From Chitinophagaceae bacterium UBA1931 (GTDB lineage: Bacteria; Bacteroidota; Bacteroidia; Chitinophagales; Chitinophagaceae), in assembly GCA_002337125.1 (NCBI GenBank), contig DDFJ01000004.1, positions 2,574,130 to 2,638,129 of the forward strand: DNA of 64,000 nucleotides, in the 5' to 3' direction. This document shows positions 17,372 through 23,514 of this stretch, piece after piece. The position numbers and the translations under genes were made by a program. The notes under the pieces were generated by a model. It searched no databases. It had not been told where the DNA came from and saw only the letters and a list, made by a program, of their open reading frames with translations. How positions within the stretch are numbered: position 1 is the stretch's first letter; every line of letters begins with the position of its first letter.

Positions 17372-17450
17372 GAACCTTGATTTGGGGAGATTGAACAGAT
17401 TAGTAAGATTAGTTTCTTCATAATCCTTTAATCCACCCCAATCATGGTTC
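17372..17450 (+). ncRNA. Long hairpin RNA inside the tRNA-like array
   Basis: Outer arms GAACCTTGATTTGGGG (17372-17387) and CCCCAATCATGGTTC (17436-17450) pair with one mismatch and one bulge; inside, two GATTA segments pair with two TAATC segments around the loop GTTTCTTCA. The result is a rod of about 79 nt lying between tRNA-like 5 and the Lys-like gene. It has no T-loop sequence, so it is not a tRNA. Y-RNA-like or processing-signal roles are guesses. Confidence 0.5.
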
Positions 17451-17460
17451 TGACGAAAAT

Positions 17461-17533
17461 AGTCTCGTAGCTCAATGGAAGATGTATCCCGCTTTTAACC
17501 GGAGGGTTGTGAGTTCGAATCTCACCGGGACTA
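17461..17533 (+). tRNA. tRNA-Lys(TTT)-like
   Basis: 73 nt. Acceptor AGTCTCG/CGGGACT and T arm GTGAG-TTCGAAT-CTCAC are paired throughout; loop CTTTTAA gives anticodon TTT (17494-17496). Anticodon stem TCCCG/CCGGA has C x C at 30:40, and the D stem keeps only two pairs. Confidence 0.7.
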
Positions 17534-17537
17534 CAAC

Positions 17538-17609
17538 GGATGAATAGCTCAACGGCAGAGCTGCAGCTTGTTAAACTGAGGGTTGAAAGTTCGAATCTTT
17601 CTTCATCCG
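17538..17609 (+). tRNA. tRNA-Asn(GTT)-like
   Basis: 72 nt. Acceptor GGATGAA/TTCATCC, D stem GCTC/GAGC and T arm GAAAG-TTCGAAT-CTTTC perfect; loop TTGTTAA gives anticodon GTT (17570-17572). Anticodon stem GCAGC/ACTGA is mismatched at 27:43 (G x A) and 31:39 (C x A). Confidence 0.75.
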
Positions 17610-17617
17610 CAAAAAAA

Positions 17618-17704
17618 GGAGAGTTGACAGAGTGGCAATGTGCCAGCCTGCTAAGCTTGGGCTGCCGTTAATACGGTACAAAGGTTCGACTCCTTTACTC
17701 TCCG
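17618..17704 (+). tRNA. tRNA-Ser(GCT)-like, class II
   Basis: 87 nt with long variable arm (CCGT/ACGG). Acceptor GGAGAGT/ACTCTCC and T arm AAAGG-TTCGACT-CCTTT perfect; loop CTGCTAA gives anticodon GCT (17650-17652). Anticodon stem CCAGC/GCTTG has C x T at 28:42. Acceptor matches ordinary bacterial tRNA-Ser(GCT). Confidence 0.8.
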
Positions 17705-17773
17705 CAATGTTTGGTACAGTTGAATTCGATGCAGAGGAAACAGGATATCAATCAGTAACTGTAACAAACAAAT

Positions 17774-17846
17774 GGTGTTTTGGCAGAATGGGTTTATGCA
17801 CCGGGGTGAAATCCCGGACATCGTGGTTCAATTCCATGAGGCACCA
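17774..17846 (+). tRNA. tRNA-Phe(GAA)-like
   Basis: 73 nt. Acceptor GGTGTTT/AGGCACC, anticodon stem CCGGG/CCCGG perfect, loop GTGAAAT with anticodon GAA (17808-17810), T arm CGTGG-TTCAATT-CCATG. G at position 32 is unusual. It lies 68 nt after the Ser-like gene, and an open frame (ATG 17707) runs across it. Confidence 0.75.
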
Positions 17847-17888
17847 CATAAATAAAACAACGAATGAAAAAATTAAAAACGCAACGCA

Positions 17889-18371
17889 ATGGAACAGCAA
17901 CAATGGCGCAAGTTAAATGGTGTTCGCCTGCAATGCACACTGGAACAGGAAATACGTAACGTATTAATGCGGGAAAAAGAAATGCGGCATGAACTGAAAG
18001 TGTGTATTGGTACCGACAGCCAGGTAAAAGGAAGGCAAACAGAATTTGCAACGGTAATTGTATTTATCCGTAAAGCAAAGGGAGGGTTCATGTACATACA
18101 CAATGAAACCACTTCACAGAAAATGAGTATTAAACATCGTATGCTGACTGAAGTTGCAATGAGTATTGATGTGGCTTACAGGTTGTGTAAACTGTTTACT
18201 GCTTTTAATGTGGATATGGAAGTACATGCCGACATTAATACCAACCCGAATTTTAAAAGTAACGATGCACTGAAAGAAGCAATGGGCTACATTATGGGTA
18301 TGGGCTTTGTGTTTAAAGCCAAACCCGATGCATTTGCCAGCTCAAGTTGTGCAAATAAAATTGTTCATTAA
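17889..18371 (+). CDS. YkuK-like RNase H-fold protein (DUF458)
   Basis: 160 aa. DUF458/YkuK family: the acidic strand KVCIGTDSQV near residue 38 with the first Asp, TEFATVIVFI as the second strand, and HADINTNPNFKSNDALKEAMGYIMGMG near residue 115 with further acidic residues. The fold is RNase H-like; biochemical activity is not established for the family. It sits 43 nt after the Phe-like tRNA, with no promoter or terminator seen between, so it probably belongs to the same transcript. In this context an RNA-processing role is plausible. Confidence 0.8.
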   Translation: MEQQQWRKLNGVRLQCTLEQEIRNVLMREKEMRHELKVCIGTDSQVKGRQTEFATVIVFIRKAKGGFMYIHNETTSQKMSIKHRMLTEVAMSIDVAYRLCKLFTAFNVDMEVHADINTNPNFKSNDALKEAMGYIMGMGFVFKAKPDAFASSSCANKIVH

Positions 18372-18400
18372 TAAATGAACAGAAAACAAAAACGAAAGCA

Positions 18401-19477
18401 ATGGAAAATTTATTTAATCAGAAAGTAATCAACATCAACAATGTTTTTAGCGACAGCTTTCTGGATACAAAGATTTTATACCTGTATTTCTTCAACAATC
18501 TGCCCAGCATAAATTTTGTAAACGGGATAGATGGAGAAAAAGCATTTACAGCATTTAAAGAGCGTTATCATGAATCAATTGATCATATTCACCGCTACAG
18601 GTGGTATAAACGCAAACAGAAAAAATATGAGTTCGATAAAACAGTGCTCATTTTAAAGAACCGGATGGTGATTGAATTTGATGATAATTATTGTGAAGTG
18701 CTGCATGATGGAACAAATGAAACATTTGTACAGGAGTTAACAACAATGGTGAACCAGTTTAAGGAACGGCAACGACGCCAGCCACTTGAAATTAATCTCA
18801 TTGTTCAGAACCGTAATCATCTTGAGTTAAAGTCGATGGAAATTAAACGGACACAGCTTGATCTTGATCTTTTTTATGAAGATGAATTTAAAGAAGTGGA
18901 TGAAGTGATCCGTAAACGGCTTGGCCAGAAGAATGATAAGGGCATTGTACTGCTGCACGGTTTGCCCGGCACAGGTAAAACAACATATCTGCGTTACCTG
19001 GTTGGAAAAATTAAAAAGCGTGTGCTTTTCCTTTCGCCATCGGTTGCAGGTAATTTAATGAATCCTGATTTTATTGAATTGCTGATTGATAATCCAAACA
19101 CCGTATTGATTATTGAAGATGCCGAAAATATTATCATGGACCGCAAGTACAGCAGCAGCTCGTCTGTATCAAACCTGTTGAATATTTCAGATGGATTGCT
19201 GGCCGATTTCCTGAATGTGCAACTGATCTGTACGTTCAACAGTTCACTTACAATGGTTGATAATGCACTGTTGCGTAAAGGAAGGTTAATTGCAAAATAT
19301 GAATTTGGAAAACTGGGTGTGGCAAAAGCAAAACGACTGTCGGCTCATTTTGGTTATGATGTTGAAATCAGCAAACCAATGACGATTGCGGAAATAGCAA
19401 ACCCGCATGAAAAAGCGCCAACAGTTGAAAAAGTTGAAATCATTGGTTTCAGGCGAAATGCAGAAATGCTGAATTAA
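18401..19477 (+). CDS. BCS1-like AAA ATPase
   Basis: 358 aa. The N-terminal 170 residues are of no recognised domain; residues about 185-340 form an AAA module with Walker A GLPGTGKT, Walker B VLIIEDAE, a sensor-1 CTFNSS and the pore-side region NLLNISDGLL typical of BCS1-like ATPases. A C-terminal extension follows. It lies 29 bp behind the YkuK-like gene. AAA proteins of this type remodel or translocate proteins or RNPs; the substrate here is unknown. Confidence 0.85.
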   Translation: MENLFNQKVININNVFSDSFLDTKILYLYFFNNLPSINFVNGIDGEKAFTAFKERYHESIDHIHRYRWYKRKQKKYEFDKTVLILKNRMVIEFDDNYCEVLHDGTNETFVQELTTMVNQFKERQRRQPLEINLIVQNRNHLELKSMEIKRTQLDLDLFYEDEFKEVDEVIRKRLGQKNDKGIVLLHGLPGTGKTTYLRYLVGKIKKRVLFLSPSVAGNLMNPDFIELLIDNPNTVLIIEDAENIIMDRKYSSSSSVSNLLNISDGLLADFLNVQLICTFNSSLTMVDNALLRKGRLIAKYEFGKLGVAKAKRLSAHFGYDVEISKPMTIAEIANPHEKAPTVEKVEIIGFRRNAEMLN

Positions 19478-19547
19478 GATTTGAAAAATTATTGTTGATG
19501 AAATCATCAACAGAAAAGCTTGCTTAACGGCAAGAAGGGTATTCGTA

Positions 19548-19649
19548 TGTTGACAGCAAACCAGATGAATGTTTCAACGGAACATCATAGTGCAGTCGCA
19601 GTAGCTATCTGTATGCTGTTGCATCAATATGCAGTTCCCTCCATTTAAC
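19548..19649 (+). CDS. Possible 33-codon small ORF in the inter-tRNA region
   Basis: ATG at 19548 to TAA at 19647-19649, product starting MLTANQMNVST, preceded by hairpins TGTTGATG/CATCAACA and CTTGC/GCAAG. It overlaps the first downstream tRNA-like element. No homologue, no clear ribosome binding site; kept because small ORFs accompany every RNA block in this island. Confidence 0.25.
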
Positions 19650-19682
19650 CTGTTGGTCATGGGTTCGAGTCCCATTCACTTT
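19587..19682 (+). tRNA. Degenerate tRNA-like element 10 (T arm and partial acceptor)
   Basis: A perfect T arm ATGGG-TTCGAGT-CCCAT (19659-19675) is followed by TCACTTT; AGTG at 19589-19592 can pair with CACT at 19677-19680. The D and anticodon arms between them are not recognisable, so no anticodon is assigned. Confidence 0.4.
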
Positions 19683-19683
19683 A

Positions 19684-19747
19684 ATTAGTGATAGCTCAGG
19701 GGGTAGAGTAACAGAACAATCCACGGGTTCGAATCCCGTCATCGATC
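19684..19747 (+). tRNA. tRNA-like element 11 without anticodon arm
   Basis: 64 nt. Acceptor ATTAGTG/CATCGAT pairs 6 of 7, D arm GCTC-AGGGGGTA-GAGT is intact, T arm ACGGG-TTCGAAT-CCCGT is perfect. Only 13 unpaired nt (AACAGAACAATCC) stand where the 17-nt anticodon arm and variable loop should be. It cannot decode. Confidence 0.55.
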
Positions 19748-19749
19748 AA

Positions 19750-19820
19750 CCGATGTAGCCAAGTGGTACAGGCAAAGCATGGTGGATGCTTGATTAAGAA
19801 GTACACCGCTTCTCAAATGG
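19750..19820 (+). tRNA. Degenerate tRNA-His(GTG)-like element 12
   Basis: Anticodon stem AAGCA/TGCTT perfect with loop TGGTGGA (GTG at 19782-19784, but G at position 33); T stem AGAAG/CTTCT perfect but its loop TACACCG lacks TTC; acceptor CCGATGT/CAAATGG pairs only 4 of 7. Confidence 0.4.
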
Positions 19821-19843
19821 TGAACCAAAAAGTCTGTGTTATT

Positions 19844-19908
19844 ACCCGGCTTAATGCTGATACCTGCTTCTTTATGCAGCAGGTACAAACTAACGCAACC
19901 GGGTTTTT
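19844..19908 (+). terminator. Compound terminator-like hairpin between tRNA-like elements and slipin
   Basis: Outer stem ACCCGG (19844-19849) / CCGGGT (19899-19904) followed by T; inner stem TACCTGCT (19861-19868) / AGCAGGTA (19878-19885). It resembles the attenuators at the head of the island. Confidence 0.5.
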
Positions 19909-19949
19909 GCCAGCAGGATGGTACATGAATGCACAACGTTCTTGCACTT

Positions 19950-20012
19950 GAACAGTTGAAGTTTACAGCAGGGTTGTAAAGGAGCAGTTGTAAAACTGTA
20001 AGTACAGGATGT
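19950..20012 (+). other. tRNA-Tyr-like remnant or structured RNA
   Basis: AAAGGAGCAGTTGTAAAACTG (19978-19998) resembles the D/anticodon segment of bacterial tRNA-Tyr(GTA), but no acceptor or T arm is found. Alternatively ACAGTT/AACTGT (19952-19957/19994-19999) and TTTACA/TGTAAA (19962-19967/19975-19980) form nested hairpins. A low-confidence remnant. Confidence 0.3.
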
Positions 20013-20095
20013 ATAAAGAACCTTCCTCCGTAAAAAACAAGGTGGATGATGATACAGGCTTTTTAATTTTTTTTAAACGAGTTAAAACATAGAAA

Positions 20096-21195
20096 ATGAA
20101 ACGTGTAAAAGTAAATGCCTGGCAAGTGGCTTTGGTGTTTAAAGATGGCGTGTATAAATACATGCTGAAAGAAGGTACATACTGGTTCTGGAAAAATGAA
20201 ATGGTGCTTTTGTATGATGTTACAAAACCATTTACTGCACCGGTTGAACTCAACATCCTGTTGCAGGATGCTGAACTGGCAGAAGCATTGCTGGTGGTTG
20301 AAGTAAAAGACAATGAAATTGCATTGCAGTACGAAAACGGTTTTCTGAAAAACGTATTGACTGCAGGTCGTTATACTTACTGGAAAACTGTCATCAACTA
20401 TGAATTTGTAAAAGCCGATACCAGTAAGATTGAAATTACAGAACCAATTGACCGTGCAACATTGCAGAGCAAACTTGTTGCACCTTATGTACGCAGCATT
20501 AGCGTTGAGAGCTATGAAAAAGCGGTATTGCTGGTTGATGGTAAGTATGCACAAATGCTGCAGCCTGGTGTTTATTATTTCTGGCGTAACAGCATTACCG
20601 TGCTGATGAGCCGTGTTGACCTGCGTGTGCAGCAACTTGAAATCAACGGCCAGGAAATTCTTACCAAAGACAAAGCTGCTTTGCGTATGAACGCATGGGC
20701 ACAGTATAAAGTGGATGATGTTGAAAAAGCTATTTTGAAAAACAAGGAATACGATAAGCAGTTGTATGTTGCTTTTCAGCTGGCATTGCGTGAATATGTT
20801 GCCGGTTACAGCTTTGATGAATTGCTGGAAAAAAAAGACAGCATTGGTCCGTTTGTACTGGAAAAAGTAAAAGAAAAAGCAATGGCATTGGGTGTTGAAG
20901 TAAGTTACTTTGGCATCCGTGATATTGTACTGCCGGGCGATGTAAAGGAAATCATGAACCAGGTGCTGGTGGCCGAAAAAAAGCACAGGCCAACAGCATC
21001 ATGCGTCGTGAAGAAACTGCAAGTACACGCAGCTTGCTGAACACTGCCAAACTGATGGAAGAAAACGCTATGCTGTGGAAGCTGAAAGAAATGGAATACG
21101 TGGAAAAGATTGCAGAAAAAATCAGCAACATCAGCGTAAGTGGCAACGGAGCATTGGTTGAACAGCTGAAGCAGATTTTCGTGCCGCAGAAATAA
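20096..21195 (+). CDS. Slipin (SPFH/band-7) read through a -1 frameshift site
   Basis: The zero frame runs 20096-21040 (314 aa); its last 18 residues are unlike the family. A -1 shift at the heptamer A_AAA_AAG (20977-20983) joins it to the frame ending at 21195 and restores the slipin C-terminus (VLVAEKKAQANSIMRREETA and the helical tail), for 366 aa in total, the usual length. The SPFH domain covers about residues 150-300. Slipins oligomerise on membranes and recur beside rtcB in bacterial RNA-repair operons. The heptamer is identical in sequence and phase to that of dnaX. Programmed frameshift, a true mutation or an indel error in a run of seven A are all possible. Confidence 0.8.
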
Positions 21196-21246
21196 AATAA
21201 GTTAGGTCGCACTGAAAATGTGACCTAACTTTTAAATGAATTAACA

Positions 21247-22695
21247 ATGAGCAAATTAAAATTATCAGGAAAACAAATAAGAGCCATTGGTTACCCGGAA
21301 GGACCGGTAGTAAGTGTGGCGATGCATGTAATGTGCACAAAATTCAAACATCATAAAGAAGACGATGCATTGGAGATATTGAAACAAATTCTCAATGCGC
21401 CTGAAAATTACCTGAATGATGAAATACTGAAACCCATTGCCGAAAAATTAATGCCCGAACCAGATGTTGACGGACAAAACATTTCACTGAACCAAAGCGG
21501 AATACAGTTTAATATTTTCGGACAGGAACATATTGAAGAAGGAGCCATGCACCAGATGTACACTGCAGCAAAATTGCCGGTAACTGTTGCCGGTGCATTA
21601 ATGCCCGATGCACATAGTGGTTATGGTTTACCAATTGGTGGCGTGCTGGCAACAGAAAATGCAGTAATCCCTTATGGCGTTGGTGTAGATATTGGCTGCA
21701 GAATGTGTTTGAGCATTTTTGACATCAACCCAAATGAATTAACACAACGTGAAAGTTTCTTTGCAAGAGAACTGGGCGAAGCGACTTTGTTTGGCAGTGG
21801 TGGACAGTTTGACCAGGCTGCAGATCATGAAATAATGGATAACAACCTGTTTTATGAAATGCCATTACTGAAAAGTATGCATGGCCGTGCATGGAAGCAG
21901 TTAGGTACAAGCGGAAGTGGTAATCACTTTGTAGAGTTTGGTGCAGTGGAAATTACAGAGAAAGATGAAGTGCTTGGCGTGGAAGCAGGAATGTATATTG
22001 GTTTGCTGAGTCATTCGGGATCAAGAGCATTGGGTGCAAACATTGCAAATCATTATACCCGGATCGCTATCAGCAAACGTCGTTTACCACAGGATGCAAA
22101 AAATCTTGCATGGTTAACACTCGATGAAGAGGAAGGAATGGAATACTGGAATGCAATGAATCTTGCTGGCGATTATGCAAGTGCATGTCATCATGTGATA
22201 CATGATAAAATTGCAAAGCAGTTGGGACGTAAGCCAATGAAAATGGTGGAGAACCATCACAACTTTGCATGGAAAGAAATGTATGAAGGAAAGGAAGTGA
22301 TTGTACATCGCAAAGGGGCAACCCCTGCAGGTAAAAATGTATTGGGTATTATTCCCGGAAGTATGACGGCAAATGGTTTTATTGTAAAAGGTAAAGGTGA
22401 AGCTGCAGCTGTTAACTCAGCCAGTCATGGTGCAGGAAGAAAAATGAGCCGCACAAGAGCAATGGAAAGTGTAACCGATAAACAGTTCAGGGATGAGTTG
22501 AAAAAGTTCGGTGTAAAATTGCTTGGCGGAGGTTTAGATGAATCGCCTTTTGCATACAAGGATATTGATGAAGTAATGCAAAGCCAGAAAGCATTGGTTG
22601 ATGTGATAGGAAAGTTTACTCCAAAGATTGTAAAAATGGATGGAGCCAAACACCGTTCATGGAAGAGCAAAAAAAATGAACTGCCGGGTGAATAA
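21247..22695 (+). CDS. rtcB: RNA ligase RtcB (3'-phosphate/5'-OH ligase)
   Basis: 482 aa, full length. Metal-site motif GVGVDIGCRMC near residue 140, GSGNHFVEFG, LLSHSGSRALG, VIVHRKGATPAG, and the guanylated-His motif SASHGAGRKMSR near residue 395 are intact. RtcB joins RNA 2',3'-cyclic phosphate or 3'-phosphate ends to 5'-OH ends via a His-GMP intermediate, exactly the ends left by anticodon nucleases and ribotoxins. It starts 51 bp after the slipin and ends at a terminator. No archease, RtcA, RtcR or Ro60 gene is nearby. Confidence 0.97.
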   Translation: MSKLKLSGKQIRAIGYPEGPVVSVAMHVMCTKFKHHKEDDALEILKQILNAPENYLNDEILKPIAEKLMPEPDVDGQNISLNQSGIQFNIFGQEHIEEGAMHQMYTAAKLPVTVAGALMPDAHSGYGLPIGGVLATENAVIPYGVGVDIGCRMCLSIFDINPNELTQRESFFARELGEATLFGSGGQFDQAADHEIMDNNLFYEMPLLKSMHGRAWKQLGTSGSGNHFVEFGAVEITEKDEVLGVEAGMYIGLLSHSGSRALGANIANHYTRIAISKRRLPQDAKNLAWLTLDEEEGMEYWNAMNLAGDYASACHHVIHDKIAKQLGRKPMKMVENHHNFAWKEMYEGKEVIVHRKGATPAGKNVLGIIPGSMTANGFIVKGKGEAAAVNSASHGAGRKMSRTRAMESVTDKQFRDELKKFGVKLLGGGLDESPFAYKDIDEVMQSQKALVDVIGKFTPKIVKMDGAKHRSWKSKKNELPGE

Positions 22696-22717
22696 AATCA
22701 TCATGGATTTCTAAAAC

Positions 22718-22743
22718 AAACGGGGAGCAACTGCTCCCCGTTT
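22718..22743. terminator. Terminator closing the rtcB unit (also serves the convergent gene)
   Basis: Perfect 11-bp stem AAACGGGGAGC / GCTCCCCGTTT with loop AACT, 22 bp after rtcB. Confidence 0.8.
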
Positions 22744-22759
22744 AACTTAACATCAACTT

Positions 22760-23338
22760 TTATTTGGTAGCCACATCAAACTTTTTAAAGATCGCATGCA
22801 CAATTCTGTCTATTTCATTTGAACTGATATTGCGGTTATCAATCTCTTCTGTTGCCCAGCCCTGCATAATGGTTTGTTCAGTATTTGCATCAACCATGGT
22901 AATGGTGATGGTTCCTTCTCTTACAGGAACGGAGTAACGGTTATAACCCATAAACTGCGACGGGTAATAGACGTTGTAAAACCTGCCACGGTAAGGATTA
23001 TAGAATGTGCGGTAAAAGCCATTCCTGTAAACAGGATCCTGTTCTGTTTTTGAATTACGTTCAACCAGCACATCATAACTCAGCAGTACATCGGGATTGC
23101 GGTTATCTTCACGCCAGCCCTTTGTTTTATTTAACTCCTGTGAAATGGCCGACTTGATATTACGCTCCATCATATCGTTTCTGGAACGCCTGTTCTGTTC
23201 TTTTGCCCATGCAAAAGTTTTATACTGGTTAAAATTTACCTGCTTGTCTTTTTCAATATGCGCTGTGGGACCACAACCAGATAAAATAAAAAGCACAAGC
23301 GCCGGTGCCCAAACCCACAGATTGATCAGTTTTTTCAT
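22760..23338 (-). CDS. DUF4136 lipoprotein
   Basis: 192 aa. Lipobox LSGC (Cys22). The mature part follows the DUF4136 pattern: KDKQVNFNQYKTFAWA, NIKSAISQELNKTKGW, NPDVLLSYDV, and GTITITMVDANTEQTIMQGWATEEI near the end. Outer- or inner-membrane anchored protein of unknown role, common in Bacteroidota. Convergent with rtcB. Confidence 0.9.
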   Translation of the reverse strand: MKKLINLWVWAPALVLFILSGCGPTAHIEKDKQVNFNQYKTFAWAKEQNRRSRNDMMERNIKSAISQELNKTKGWREDNRNPDVLLSYDVLVERNSKTEQDPVYRNGFYRTFYNPYRGRFYNVYYPSQFMGYNRYSVPVREGTITITMVDANTEQTIMQGWATEEIDNRNISSNEIDRIVHAIFKKFDVATK

Positions 23339-23514
23339 TGTTCAAATTTTTGGATATTCAATTTGATCTTTCAATTGTAAGAGCCGAAAAAACTATACCC
23401 GTTTAACCGGCAATGTTTAATGAATTGTGAAAAAAAGAAAGCCGGCTTGGGATTTTTTTTCAGGTCTTTGTGTAATCCTTGTTTTTTGTGCATCCATCAG
23501 GAAAACCCTGTTTT

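Noticed and set aside
16956..17846. tRNA array as a prophage or integrative-element hallmark
   Set aside because: No integrase, terminase, capsid or att-like duplication is present; all neighbours are RNA-repair or housekeeping genes.
17632..17916. ORF running through the Ser- and Phe-like tRNAs
   Set aside because: It overlaps two well-formed tRNA-like genes and has no recognisable domain; the part from 17707 could at most be a small peptide.
20096..20992. Large ORF on the minus strand opposite slipin
   Set aside because: The plus strand encodes a recognisable slipin; the minus-strand product is Phe/Cys-rich shadow sequence with no family resemblance.
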